This document shows, in pieces, positions 8,067-15,906 of a stretch of DNA of 64,000 bases. Both the position numbers and the translations under genes were made by a program. Each line of letters begins with the position of its first letter. Within the stretch, counting starts at the first letter, position 1. This DNA comes from Propionibacteriaceae bacterium. GTDB taxonomy: Bacteria > Actinomycetota > Actinomycetes > Propionibacteriales > Propionibacteriaceae. The notes beneath the pieces are model-generated. The model had not been told where the DNA came from. It saw only the letters and a program-made list of their open reading frames with translations, and made no database searches. The stretch covers positions 1-64,000 of the forward strand of contig JAISHO010000010.1 of NCBI GenBank assembly GCA_031262485.1. Direction: 5' to 3'.

Positions 8067-9107
8067 GTGACGACCGACCGGCAACGAGTCATCCTTACCG
8101 TTCTTGAAGGCAGTGAAGAGTCCCTTGGTTCGAGTGTGCTCTTGGACCGTCTCGACGGGGCTGTCAGCGCACCCACGATCAAGCGAGACCTCTCCCACCT
8201 GATCGACGACGGGCTTGTCGTCGTCTCAGGTCATGGCCGTGCCACGCGCTACACGGTCTCGCCGTCTTTCCGTTATCTCAAACGAATAGACGTCGCTGGC
8301 TATTTCGAGAGGGAAGTGGACGACCGGCAGGCGCAGACGGGGTTCAATTGGGATCTTCTTGAAGAGCTTCCCGACGTCACACTGTTCTCTCCTGAGGAAA
8401 ACGATTATCTGGCTTCACTGCAGCGGGGGTTCACTGAGCGCATCGCGACGCTCTCCGGGGCCGGACTTCGTAAAGAGCAGGAACGATTCGCTGTCGATCT
8501 GAGCTGGAAATCCTCCCAGATCGAGGGGAACACCTATTCGCTGTTGGAGACGGAGCGTCTTCTTCGTGAGAAGCGGACGGCCGACGGCAAAACACAGGAA
8601 GAGGCGATCATGCTCCTCAACCATAAGCAGGCGATCGACCTCGTCTTGGAGCATCCCGATTATCTGGCCCCCTTGACCCTTGCCGGTGTCGAGGATATCC
8701 ACCGGCTTCTCGTCCAAGATCTCGACGTCGACTTCGGTGTGAGGAGCCGCCGTGTCGGTGTGACGGGGACCGCCTATCTCCCTCTGGATAATTCATTCCA
8801 GATCACCGACGCTCTCAAAGCGACCTGCATCATCATCAATGATCGTGAAAGCGTCTTCGACAAGGCTCTCCTCGCCCTCGCTCTGCTCTCCTACATTCAA
8901 TCTTTCATGGACGGCAACAAAAGAACGGCTCGAATCGTCAGCAATGCCCTTCTCCTCGCAGGTCACTCCTGCCCGCTCTCGTTCAGGACCGTCGACTCCC
9001 TCTATTACAAAGAGGCCATGTTGATCTTCTACGAGCAGAACATCCTCAGTCCAGTGAAGCAAATTTTCATCGAACAGTTTGAATTCGCCGTCCGAACCTA
9101 CTTCTGA
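8067..9107 (+). CDS. HTH-Fic family protein with degenerate Fic motif
   Basis: 346 residues. Residues 1-70 form a winged-helix DNA-binding domain (SAPTIKRDLSHLIDDGLVV, then a wing GHGRATRYTVS). A Fic core follows. The inhibitory-helix signature is present (S149-SQI-E153-G154), but the active-site loop reads YIQSFMDGNKRTAR: Gln278 replaces the catalytic His of HPFxxGN(G/K)R. AMP transfer is therefore unlikely, and the protein is better viewed as a transcription factor using a Fic scaffold, as in other Fic proteins that lack this His. Starts at GTG 8067 with GAGGAGGACGAG in front, just after the four-box operator that it probably binds. Confidence 0.8.
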   Translation: MTTDRQRVILTVLEGSEESLGSSVLLDRLDGAVSAPTIKRDLSHLIDDGLVVVSGHGRATRYTVSPSFRYLKRIDVAGYFEREVDDRQAQTGFNWDLLEELPDVTLFSPEENDYLASLQRGFTERIATLSGAGLRKEQERFAVDLSWKSSQIEGNTYSLLETERLLREKRTADGKTQEEAIMLLNHKQAIDLVLEHPDYLAPLTLAGVEDIHRLLVQDLDVDFGVRSRRVGVTGTAYLPLDNSFQITDALKATCIIINDRESVFDKALLALALLSYIQSFMDGNKRTARIVSNALLLAGHSCPLSFRTVDSLYYKEAMLIFYEQNILSPVKQIFIEQFEFAVRTYF

Positions 9108-9149
9108 GCGCATTCGGCGGCGCCTCCCGGAGCTGACAGTGGCCGATGG

Positions 9150-9761
9150 CTACAACGCGTCCCAGTCGATATCGTCGACGTTTGTCGTTCCAGAGTCGTC
9201 TTTCTCACGTAAACGGACGATAAATAAGGGGTCTGTCAGCATCTCCCAGGTTGCTCGGTCGATGGCGAACGCGAAGTGTGGCATGTCGATACCACGGAAA
9301 TGTTTGACGAACCGGCTCCTGATAGTCATGCCCATGCGGATAGCGACGTTCATGGAGGCGATGTTGGTGTCTCGGATCTGGGAGAACACCTCGGAGGCTC
9401 CCAGTTCAGTGAAAGCCCACGTGCGGCAGGCGCGGGCCGCTTCGGTGGCGTATCCCTGATGCCAGTGGGCGCGGTTGAAGAGGTAGCCGATCTCCAGGAC
9501 TCGATGGCCGTCGATGTCCTGCCAGGTGATCCCGCATTGGCCGATCAGGGCGCCGCTTTCTCGGAGGATCACTTTCCATAGTCCGAAGCCGTCATCGTGG
9601 TATCGGTCGATTTGCCTGGTCAACCAGGCGAGAACCTCGGAGTCAGAATAGGGGCCCTCGTAAGCCGTCATGACTTCTGGGTCCTGCATCATCGCTTGCA
9701 GCGCGGGCAGGTCATTCAAGGTCATCTCAGCGAGGATGAGCCTGTCAGTCGAAGGCGGCAT
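9150..9761 (-). CDS. GNAT family N-acetyltransferase (RimJ/RimL type)
   Basis: 203 residues. The fold of ribosomal-protein-type acetyltransferases is visible: TDRLILAEMTLNDLPAL at the N-terminus, LIGQCGI and LEIGYLFNRAHWHQGYATEA, where the QGYATEA turn binds acetyl-CoA, then SMNVAIRMGM, the Asn-containing helix. Such enzymes acetylate protein N-termini or small amines; the acceptor is unknown. I start at ATG 9761; longer in-frame sequence upstream would run into the divergent VOC gene at 9798 and has no domain content. The pair shares a 36-base divergent promoter region. Confidence 0.85.
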   Translation of the reverse strand: MPPSTDRLILAEMTLNDLPALQAMMQDPEVMTAYEGPYSDSEVLAWLTRQIDRYHDDGFGLWKVILRESGALIGQCGITWQDIDGHRVLEIGYLFNRAHWHQGYATEAARACRTWAFTELGASEVFSQIRDTNIASMNVAIRMGMTIRSRFVKHFRGIDMPHFAFAIDRATWEMLTDPLFIVRLREKDDSGTTNVDDIDWDAL

Positions 9762-9782
9762 GGCGCCATTCTCGCAGCTACC

Positions 9783-9788
9783 TATAGT
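9783..9788 (+). promoter_or_regulatory. -10 box for the VOC gene
   Basis: TATAGT lies 9 bases before ATG 9798. No ribosome-binding site intervenes, so the transcript is probably leaderless or nearly so. Confidence 0.4.
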
Positions 9789-9797
9789 GTCGGCGGT

Positions 9798-10151
9798 ATG
9801 AGCCTTTCTCTTCGTCAGGTCGCGATCGACACCACGGATCCGCAGCGTTTGGCCACCTGGTGGGCTGAGCAGACGGGCGGGGTCGTCTACGCCGACATCG
9901 GCGACTTCATCATGGTCGGCATCGGCGACAAGGAGACCGGGTTCACCTTGTGTTTCCAGCGGGTCGAGGAGCCGACCCCGGGCAAGAACCGCATCCACCT
10001 CGACTACACCAGCGACGATGTGGGTGCCGAGGCAGCGAGACTCGTCGCCGCTGGAGCGACGCACGTCGCCGACCATGTCAATGGTGGCTTCGCCTGGACG
10101 GTCCTAGCCGATCCGGACGGCAATCAGTTCTGTGTTCTCCCTCTCGAGTGA
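9798..10151 (+). CDS. VOC family protein
   Basis: 117 residues, a single glyoxalase-like domain of two beta-alpha-beta-beta-beta units: LRQVAIDTTDPQRLATWWAEQTGG, FTLCFQRVEEPTPGKNRIHLDYTSDD, and WTVLADPDGNQFCVLP at the end. It is the same subtype as the partial gene at the window start. Divergent from the GNAT gene 9150-9761 and followed by a second VOC gene; such small VOC proteins are often dioxygenase-like or bind drugs, but the substrate is not predictable. Confidence 0.85.
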   Translation: MSLSLRQVAIDTTDPQRLATWWAEQTGGVVYADIGDFIMVGIGDKETGFTLCFQRVEEPTPGKNRIHLDYTSDDVGAEAARLVAAGATHVADHVNGGFAWTVLADPDGNQFCVLPLE

Positions 10152-10236
10152 CTCAGAAGGGGTTGTGAAGAGACTGGCATCGATCCCCCTTAACCGCTAC
10201 TGTGGCGGCTTCTGCCGAACAAACAGTGGAGTTTGA

Positions 10237-10614
10237 ATGAAGATCACGTCGTCCGCGATCACGTTGACCGTTCCTGACGCTGCCGCATCGGGAGTCTTTC
10301 TGGCCGAGCACTTCGGCTTTCGAGTCGAGATGGAAGCGGATGGGTTCGTGTCCCTGGCGCGAGACGACTCGGGGATGAACGTCGTGTTCCTCAGCCAGGG
10401 TCTGCCGACGATGCCTTCGGAGCAGCGCGACCTTCACGCCACCGGCGTCATCATCGCCTTCGTCGTCGACGATCTGGAGGGTGAGCTGGCTCGGTTGGAA
10501 TCGGAGGGCGTCGCGATCACCATGCCTCTGACCGTCGAGGAGTGGGGCGAGCGGGCCTTCCAAGTGCGCGATCCGAACGGCGTCATCATCCAACTGGTGG
10601 ATTGGAACGGGTGA
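10237..10614 (+). CDS. VOC family protein (bleomycin-resistance/glyoxalase type)
   Basis: 125 residues. ITLTVPDAAASGVFLAEHFGFRVEMEADGFVSL is the first half of the VOC fold, and the end, FQVRDPNGVIIQLVDW, carries the DPNG turn common to bleomycin-resistance-like proteins. The middle (TGVIIAFVVDDLEGELARLESEG) is the second helix-strand pair. It follows the VOC gene at 9798 by 85 bases on the same strand but differs clearly in sequence, so it is not a recent duplicate. The four-box orphan operator starts 64 bases past its stop. Confidence 0.85.
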   Translation: MKITSSAITLTVPDAAASGVFLAEHFGFRVEMEADGFVSLARDDSGMNVVFLSQGLPTMPSEQRDLHATGVIIAFVVDDLEGELARLESEGVAITMPLTVEEWGERAFQVRDPNGVIIQLVDWNG

Positions 10615-10678
10615 GCGCCTCGCCGGTGCAGTGTGAGCGGCGTCGGCCACCTCGATTCTCCTGAGCGTAGATTCCGGG

Positions 10679-10756
10679 AATCGGCTCATCGACCTCGTCA
10701 AATCGGCTCATTTTCGGGCAAATGTGAGCCGATTCCGGACCCTTGATGAGCCGATT
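10679..10756 (+). promoter_or_regulatory. orphan four-box operator
   Basis: Four perfect copies of AATCGGCTCA/TGAGCCGATT at 10679-10688, 10701-10710, 10725-10734 and 10747-10756, with gaps 12, 14 and 12, identical in layout to the site at 7975-8052 in front of the HTH-Fic gene. No regulator gene adjoins it here. It lies between two genes that end or start elsewhere, so it may be a second target of the same protein or the remains of a duplicated locus. Confidence 0.75.
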
Positions 10757-10907
10757 CCAAGGGAATGGGCCTGATTCTCATTGTGGCCACGTGACCGCTT
10801 CCTTCTGCTGCCACCCGATGTGGACCGCAGTGCGGACCGAATCGGACTCGCCCCTGCTTTGCGCGCCTCGCACAGGAACGGTTGCGGTGCGTCGAATGTT
10901 CGAGAAT
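10757..10907. other. non-coding region with CGCAGTGCG palindrome
   Basis: No supported gene. CCGCA-G-TGCGG at 10825-10835 shares the nine-base core CGCAGTGCG with the palindromes of the restriction locus at 12159-12187 and 15932-15960. Confidence 0.35.
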
Positions 10908-11495
10908 TCACCCCAAGGCAATCAACTGGTCGAGTAATGTGGAATCGAGAGGGCGATCGGCATAGATGCGCCGAGCGACGCCGCTGGTGAGTTCGTCGTC
11001 TGCCGGGACTTCGCCGCTCCATACGTGGGTGAGCCCGATCTTGTCGAGGACCCTCCATGACGCCGGGTTGCGTTCGAGCACTCTGGCGGTCACGGGAACC
11101 TCTGCGGCTTGCTCATGGGCGGCACGAAGCCCGGCTTCGGCTAGTTCAGTTCCGAGCCCCATGCCCCAGACCGCAGGACTCAACCGGTAGCCGAGATTCC
11201 AGGCGGCTGAGACTGTTCGGCACGGCGATACGCCACCCATGCCGATCACGCTGCCTGGAGGTAGACCGGCATGAGAATCCTTGAGATGAACAACCCACCA
11301 ACCGAGCCCCACGGTCTCCCATGCCGATCTCTGGTCAGTGAGATAGTCGATGAGCCATGATGACTCAGTCGGACAGGCTCGGGGTAGGTGCGTCCATGTT
11401 CGAGGATCGCTCATCACCGTCCAAAGAGCAGAAACCGTTGCTTGGTCGCTAGGGTCGGGGCGTTTGAGCTCAAGACGAGCAGTGCCATCTCTCAT
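10908..11495 (-). CDS. GNAT family N-acetyltransferase
   Basis: 195 residues. LELKRPDPSDQATVSALW is the N-terminal strand and helix of RimJ/RimL-type GNAT enzymes. VIGMGGVSP and WNLGYRLSPAVWGMGLGTELAEAGL form the acetyl-CoA core, with the WGMGLGTE turn, and NPASWRVLDKIGL is the C-terminal helix. It differs from the 9150-9761 enzyme enough to have another acceptor. The 10.5 kb around holds two GNAT and two VOC genes, families often enriched in resistance or accessory regions. Start ATG 11495 has no ribosome site. Confidence 0.85.
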   Translation of the reverse strand: MRDGTARLELKRPDPSDQATVSALWTVMSDPRTWTHLPRACPTESSWLIDYLTDQRSAWETVGLGWWVVHLKDSHAGLPPGSVIGMGGVSPCRTVSAAWNLGYRLSPAVWGMGLGTELAEAGLRAAHEQAAEVPVTARVLERNPASWRVLDKIGLTHVWSGEVPADDELTSGVARRIYADRPLDSTLLDQLIALG

Positions 11496-11805
11496 AGGGG
11501 GACTATTGCACGGCTGAGCGGTTTTACCACTCGGCAGCTACAGTACGCCCGGCGGTTCCATCGGGTTTATTCAATTCGGAACGTGGTGCGTTCCAAATTG
11601 AACCGGTACCAGTACCGACCATTCATGGCGATCGAAAACCACGACAAGCAGGAATACTACGAGCTTAAGACTGTTCGCAACGGTTGAACGTAGGTGGTGC
11701 TTTAAAGCGAACATCGGAAAACGTTCCGGTGCACTGACTTGAAGGATCATGACGCGGACAGTGAGGGGACGCGAGCTGACGCGACTGCGGTGGCACACTG
11801 AAGTC
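11496..11805. other. intergenic region
   Basis: About 310 bases without a supported gene. It contains a short dyad CGGTAC-CA-GTACCG at 11604-11617. Weak frames on both strands lack ribosome sites and known motifs. Confidence 0.35.
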
Positions 11806-12063
11806 ATGCCGACGAGACGACGACATCAAGAGACGGAGACGCGGAATCAAACCGATGACCTGGCCTCGGCGCGCACAGTTTGGCCCGACGAAACTCCATC
11901 CGCTCAGATCGAGGGCGCAGCCCATTTCGGCGACACGGTTATGCGCAATCAGGAAGACGCGCAACTGCGAGCCCGACGAGAAGCCATGAAGCAATTGGCG
12001 GGCAAGTGGACCGGAACATTCGGGCCGACCTTTCTCGACGAGCTACGGGAGGGCAAGCTGTGA
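11806..12063 (+). CDS. small charged protein, possible antitoxin
   Basis: 85 residues, highly charged, without Cys. The second half (MRNQEDAQLRARREAMK) is a polar helix rich in Arg and Glu, and the end is TFLDELREGKL, reminiscent of the acidic tail of VapB/Phd-like antitoxins. I choose ATG 11806 over a GTG/ATG 19 codons upstream, because the extension is Arg-rich and has no ribosome site. The stop overlaps a GTG (GTGA at 12060-12063) that opens a short frame, the usual junction of antitoxin and toxin genes. No toxin domain follows, so this may be an orphan or a pair whose toxin has been lost. Confidence 0.4.
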   Translation: MPTRRRHQETETRNQTDDLASARTVWPDETPSAQIEGAAHFGDTVMRNQEDAQLRARREAMKQLAGKWTGTFGPTFLDELREGKL

Positions 12064-12155
12064 CAGCGCCGGTCGGTGGCCGCCGTTACCGTCGAGAATC
12101 GAGCATCATAGGTGTAAGAAGAAACTCGTACAGAACGGTCACTTCACTCGTATGA
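12060..12155 (+). pseudogene. short frame at the position of a toxin gene
   Basis: GTG at 12060 overlaps the upstream stop by four bases; the frame runs only 31 codons before TGA. The peptide is basic (VTAPVGGRRYRRES at its start) and has no PIN, RelE or MazF motif. It is either a start-coupled toxin truncated by loss of the body of the gene, or chance. Confidence 0.25.
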
Positions 12156-12158
12156 ACC

Positions 12159-12187
12159 CGATTGCGACCGCAGTGCGGTCGCAATCG
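12159..12187. repeat. 29-bp palindrome upstream of hsdM
   Basis: Two perfect 14-base arms around a single central G, with core CGCAGTGCG. This is the same 14-1-14 design as the palindromes at 15932, 16112 and 16484, though its outer arms (ATTGCGACC) differ. It lies about 125 bases before hsdM and could be a regulatory site for the operon. Confidence 0.6.
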
Positions 12188-12312
12188 AGCTGCTTCCGGA
12201 ACTGCGCGCAGCGATCGCGGATCGATCCGGTGTCGAAGCTCTCGGCTGTCGGAGCTCCCCACTAACGTGGTGTCAGCGACTTTGACGGCACGACGGCGCG
12301 GGAACGCGGGAG

Positions 12313-13893
12313 ATGAGCACGACGATGGCACCTGTCAGCAAAGAGGCCCAGCGCGCTGAACTGCACAAGACGATCTGGCGGATCGCCAACGATCTGCGCG
12401 GGTCGGTCGACGGCTGGGATTTCAAGTCGTACGTGCTGGGGATTCTGTTCTACCGGTTCATCTCGGAAAATATCGCGGCGAATATCGACAGCCTCGAGCA
12501 TGAGGCGGGCGACGCATCCTTCGACTATGCGCTCTTGCCTGACGATGAGGCCGAGTTCGTTCGCGACGACGTCGTCGAAGACAAGGGTTTCTTCATTCTG
12601 CCGAGTGAGTTGTTCGCCAATGTCCGACGGCGGGCGCCGCAGGATGTCAACCTCAATGAGACGCTCGAGCGGGTCTTCAAGAACATCGAGGGGTCGGCGC
12701 TCGGCACGGCCAGTGAGGACGACATCAAAGGGCTTTTCGACGACCTCGACGTCAACAGCAACAAACTCGGCGCCACGGTCGAGCAGCGCAACAAGAAGCT
12801 CGTTAAACTCCTCGACGCGATCGGCGATCTGCCCCTCGGCAACTTTCAAGACAACTCCATCGATCTGTTTGGTGACGCCTACGAATACCTCATGCAGATG
12901 TATGCGGCCAACGCCGGCAAATCCGGCGGAGAGTATTACACGCCGCAGGAAGTCTCCGAACTGCTCGCGCGCATCACCGTCGTCGGCAAAACCACCGTCA
13001 AGAACGTCTACGACCCGGCCTGTGGGAGCGGCTCACTCCTCCTCAAGTTCGTCAAGGTGCTCGGCAAGGAGAAGGTGCGTCAGGGGTTCTTCGGCCAAGA
13101 GATCAATCTGACGACATACAACCTCGCCCGAATCAACATGTTCCTTCATGACGTCGGCTACGAGAAATTCCACCTCGGCCACGGCGACACCCTCATCGAC
13201 CCGGCCCACTGGGATGACGAGCCCTTCGAGGCGATCGTCTCCAATCCACCGTATTCGATCAAGTGGGAGGGCGACGCCAACCCACTGCTCATCAACGACG
13301 AACGCTTCGCCCCCGCCGGTGTGCTAGCCCCGAAGTCGAAAGCCGATCTCGCCTTCACCATGCACATGCTCAGCTGGCTCGCCGTCACCGGGACGGCTGC
13401 GATCGTCGAATTCCCTGGTGTGCTCTACCGCGGCGGCGCGGAGCGGAAGATCCGCCAATACCTCATCGACAACAACTACGTTGATGCGGTCATCCAGTTG
13501 CCCGCCGACCTCTTCTTCGGTACGACGATCGCGACCTGCATCCTCGTCCTCAAGAAATCCAAGAAGACGAACGACGTGCTCTTCATCGACGCTTCCGCCG
13601 AGTTCAAACGCGTCGGCAACAAGAACAAGCTCCTCGAGGAAAACCAGACCAAGATCCTCGACGCCTTCACCACAAGGGAGAACATCGACCATTTCGCCAA
13701 GCGCGTCAGCAACCATGACATCGCCGCGAACGACTACAACATCGCCGTCTCCAGCTACGTCGAAACCGAAGACACCCGCGAAGAAGTCGACATCACCGCC
13801 CTCAACGCCGAGATCGCCCGCATCGTCGCCCGTCAAGCGGAGTTACGCGCCCAGATCGACGGGATCGTCGCGGATCTGGAGGGGGAAGGATGA
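12313..13893 (+). CDS. hsdM: type I restriction-modification DNA methyltransferase subunit HsdM
   Basis: 526 residues. The N-terminal HsdM domain (AELHKTIWRIANDLRGSVDGWDFKSYVLG) is followed by the methyltransferase core: GEYYTPQEVSELLA, the AdoMet-binding motif I DPACGSG at 234-240 and the catalytic motif IV NPPY at 311-314, which marks N6-adenine methylation. The C-terminal helix (ITALNAEIARIVARQAELRAQ) would contact HsdS. It is first in an operon that continues through hsdS and hsdR about 3.7 kb later, an unusual split. The ATG at 12313 directly follows GGGAG; ATG 12325, four codons on, is an alternative. Confidence 0.95.
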   Translation: MSTTMAPVSKEAQRAELHKTIWRIANDLRGSVDGWDFKSYVLGILFYRFISENIAANIDSLEHEAGDASFDYALLPDDEAEFVRDDVVEDKGFFILPSELFANVRRRAPQDVNLNETLERVFKNIEGSALGTASEDDIKGLFDDLDVNSNKLGATVEQRNKKLVKLLDAIGDLPLGNFQDNSIDLFGDAYEYLMQMYAANAGKSGGEYYTPQEVSELLARITVVGKTTVKNVYDPACGSGSLLLKFVKVLGKEKVRQGFFGQEINLTTYNLARINMFLHDVGYEKFHLGHGDTLIDPAHWDDEPFEAIVSNPPYSIKWEGDANPLLINDERFAPAGVLAPKSKADLAFTMHMLSWLAVTGTAAIVEFPGVLYRGGAERKIRQYLIDNNYVDAVIQLPADLFFGTTIATCILVLKKSKKTNDVLFIDASAEFKRVGNKNKLLEENQTKILDAFTTRENIDHFAKRVSNHDIAANDYNIAVSSYVETEDTREEVDITALNAEIARIVARQAELRAQIDGIVADLEGEG

Positions 13894-13914
13894 GCGTCAA
13901 GCAACGTGGGTTAA

Positions 13915-13937
13915 TTTTGCCGCAGGCTGTGGCAAAA
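13915..13937. repeat. palindrome between hsdM and the DUF1016 gene
   Basis: TTTTGCCGCAG-G-CTGTGGCAAAA: 11-base arms with one G-T position that would pair as G-U in RNA. The outer arms TTTGCC/GGCAAA match those of the palindrome inside the next gene (14280-14306). Confidence 0.6.
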
Positions 13938-13983
13938 ACATCTGACGGCAATATCGCACGAGGAGATACGGGAGGGATTATTG

Positions 13984-15171
13984 ATGAGCGAGGTTACAGG
14001 TCTTGATGCTTATGGCGGCATGCTGGCCGACATCGTCGACATTCTGGATCGGGCTAAGAGTGCCGCAGCGCGTAGTGTCAACGCTGTTATGACGGCTACC
14101 TACTGGAATATTGGACGGCGGATCGTTGAGGACGAACAATCCGGCAATCCCCGTGCCGCCTACGGCAAGTCCTTGCTGGAGAGATTATCCGCTGATTTGA
14201 CCTGTCGCTTCGGACGCGGTTTCAGCCGGCAGAACCTTCAACAGATGAGGCAGTTCTACCTCGCATGGCCTCCAGAGCAGATTTGCCAGACACCGTCTGG
14301 CAAATCCCCCGATGTTGCGGGGTCGACAATTTCTGTGATCCATGCCGACAGAACGGGTGCACAAAGTGTTGCTTTTCCCCTGCCGTGGTCGGCCTATGTC
14401 AAGCTATTGTCTGTGTCGTCGCATGATGCGAGACGGTTCTACGAAGCCGAGGCTTTGCGTAACGGCTGGACCGTGAGACAGCTAGACAGGCAAATCAACT
14501 CCATGTTCTATGAACGAACAGCCTTGTCGAAAAATAAAGCCGCGATGCTTATCAGCGGCGAACAACCTGAGCCCGAGGATACGGTCACTCCAGGAGAGTC
14601 AATCAAGGATCCGTTCGTCTTGGAATTCCTCAATTTGAAGGACGAATACTCTGAGACCGATTTGGAAGATGCTCTCATCACGCATCTGGCCGATTTCCTA
14701 CTTGAACTGGGAGACGACTTCACCTTCGTGGGAAGGCAACGCAGGCTACGTTTGGACGACACCTGGTTCAGGGTCGACCTGGTTTTGTTCCACCGGACCT
14801 TGCGCTGTCTCTTATTGGTCGACTTGAAGACTGGCCGCTACTCGTATCAAGACGCTGGACAGATGCATCTTTACTTGAACTATGCCCGTGAGAATTGGAT
14901 GAAACATGGTGAGAATCCCCCTGTCGGTTTGATCCTCGTCGCATCGAAAGGGGCAGATGAGGCGCACTATTCCCTTGATGGTCTCTCCAATGTTCTCGCC
15001 GCAGAATATAAACTCGTGCTCCCTGATGAGCTAGCTCTTGTAGATGAGCTGGCTCGCACTCGAGAGGAACTTCACTCCCGCGCTTCTCTTGGAACCCATC
15101 CACGCGCGCTCAGTAATGCTGAAATTGTGACCAGCTTGGAAGTGGGTGAACCGCATGAATCAGATCGATGA
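13984..15171 (+). CDS. DUF1016 family PD-(D/E)xK nuclease (YhcG-like)
   Basis: 395 residues in two parts. The N-terminal DUF1016 domain (ATYWNIGRRIVEDEQSG, YGKSLLERLSADLT, GFSRQNLQQMRQFYLAWP, LPWSAYVKLLSV) is a probable DNA-binding helical domain. The C-terminal part is a PD-(D/E)xK nuclease: WFRVDLVLFHRTLRCLLLVDLKTG supplies D-x(n)-D-x-K, and DAGQMHLYLNYARE the following Gln helix. Proteins of this family are often encoded inside type I restriction operons. Start is ATG 13984, spaced 7-8 bases from GGGAGGG; a TTG lies just before. Codons 98-108 (ICQTPSGKS) contain a 27-base DNA palindrome. The 3' end overlaps fic by 17 bases. Confidence 0.85.
   Translation: MSEVTGLDAYGGMLADIVDILDRAKSAAARSVNAVMTATYWNIGRRIVEDEQSGNPRAAYGKSLLERLSADLTCRFGRGFSRQNLQQMRQFYLAWPPEQICQTPSGKSPDVAGSTISVIHADRTGAQSVAFPLPWSAYVKLLSVSSHDARRFYEAEALRNGWTVRQLDRQINSMFYERTALSKNKAAMLISGEQPEPEDTVTPGESIKDPFVLEFLNLKDEYSETDLEDALITHLADFLLELGDDFTFVGRQRRLRLDDTWFRVDLVLFHRTLRCLLLVDLKTGRYSYQDAGQMHLYLNYARENWMKHGENPPVGLILVASKGADEAHYSLDGLSNVLAAEYKLVLPDELALVDELARTREELHSRASLGTHPRALSNAEIVTSLEVGEPHESDR
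14280..14306. repeat. 27-bp perfect palindrome inside the DUF1016 gene
   Basis: GATTTGCCAGAC-ACC-GTCTGGCAAATC, 12-base perfect arms around three bases, encoding QTPSGKS in the linker between two conserved helices. The arms share TTTGCC/GGCAAA with the intergenic palindrome at 13915-13937. Confidence 0.7.
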
Positions 15172-15901
15172 ATACGCGATCGATCCACGGTTGTTCCGGG
15201 AGGCTCTGATCGAGCAGCGCGCCTCGCGCCTCAAAGGGGGGCTGTATCACCTGACGCAGGTGCAGATGGCTTACAACTCTAACCGGATCGAGGGGTCTCG
15301 CCTGACTGAGGAGCAGACGCGGTATATCTACGAGACTCACGCGGTCGAGGGGCCGGCACTTGTCGACGACATCATCGAGACGAATAATCACTTTCGGCTC
15401 TTCGACTCCATGCTGGACTCGGTCGGCCAGCCCTTGGATTCTCGCCGTGTCAAGGAGTATCACCGCATCCTCAAAACTGGCACCGCCGATGCTGCCAAAG
15501 ACTGGTTCGCTGTCGGGGATTGGAAGAAGGTCCCCAACGTGGTGGGGGGAAGAGAGACGACGCCTCCCGACGAGGTGGACGCGGCGATGACGCGACTCCT
15601 GGATACCGCTCCCGCCCCCGGGTCGATGACATTCGACGACATCTGCGACTTTCACCATGCCTTTGAGACGATCCATCCCTTCCAAGACGGTAACGGGAGA
15701 GTCGGGAGAATCATCCTCTTCCAGCAGTGCTTGGCGGCGGGAATCATGCCCTTCGTCATTCTCGACAACGAGAAGATGTTCTACTACCGAGGCCTGTCGG
15801 AATATGACAGCCAACCTGGATTTCTGCGAGACACGTTCCGCCATTTTCAGGATCTGTACTACGCCGCTTTCGAGAAGTTCGTCCCCAGAGCGGAAGGGTG
15901 A
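15155..15901 (+). CDS. Fic family protein with intact AMPylation motif
   Basis: 248 residues. The Fic loop HPFQDGNGRVGR is complete, with catalytic His174, so transfer of AMP or another nucleotide to a protein hydroxyl is expected. The inhibitory helix motif S42-NRI-E46-G47 is in the N-terminal half, making it a self-inhibited class II Fic enzyme. The flap region FETIHPF and the C-terminal helix bundle look complete. ATG 15155 is preferred (GGAAGTGG upstream); GTG 15146 is possible. It overlaps the DUF1016 gene by 17 bases, and its stop forms TGATG with the following frame. Targets are unknown; partner candidates are proteins of this same operon. Confidence 0.85.
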   Translation: MNQIDEYAIDPRLFREALIEQRASRLKGGLYHLTQVQMAYNSNRIEGSRLTEEQTRYIYETHAVEGPALVDDIIETNNHFRLFDSMLDSVGQPLDSRRVKEYHRILKTGTADAAKDWFAVGDWKKVPNVVGGRETTPPDEVDAAMTRLLDTAPAPGSMTFDDICDFHHAFETIHPFQDGNGRVGRIILFQQCLAAGIMPFVILDNEKMFYYRGLSEYDSQPGFLRDTFRHFQDLYYAAFEKFVPRAEG

Positions 15902-15906
15902 TGGAA

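Noticed and set aside
9762..10076. longer start for the GNAT gene
   Set aside because: The extension runs through the divergent VOC gene and lacks any acetyltransferase feature.
10153..10701. 182-codon minus-strand frame across the second VOC gene
   Set aside because: The VOC motifs on the plus strand are clear; the frame only starts in the orphan operator by chance of ATGAGCCGATT.
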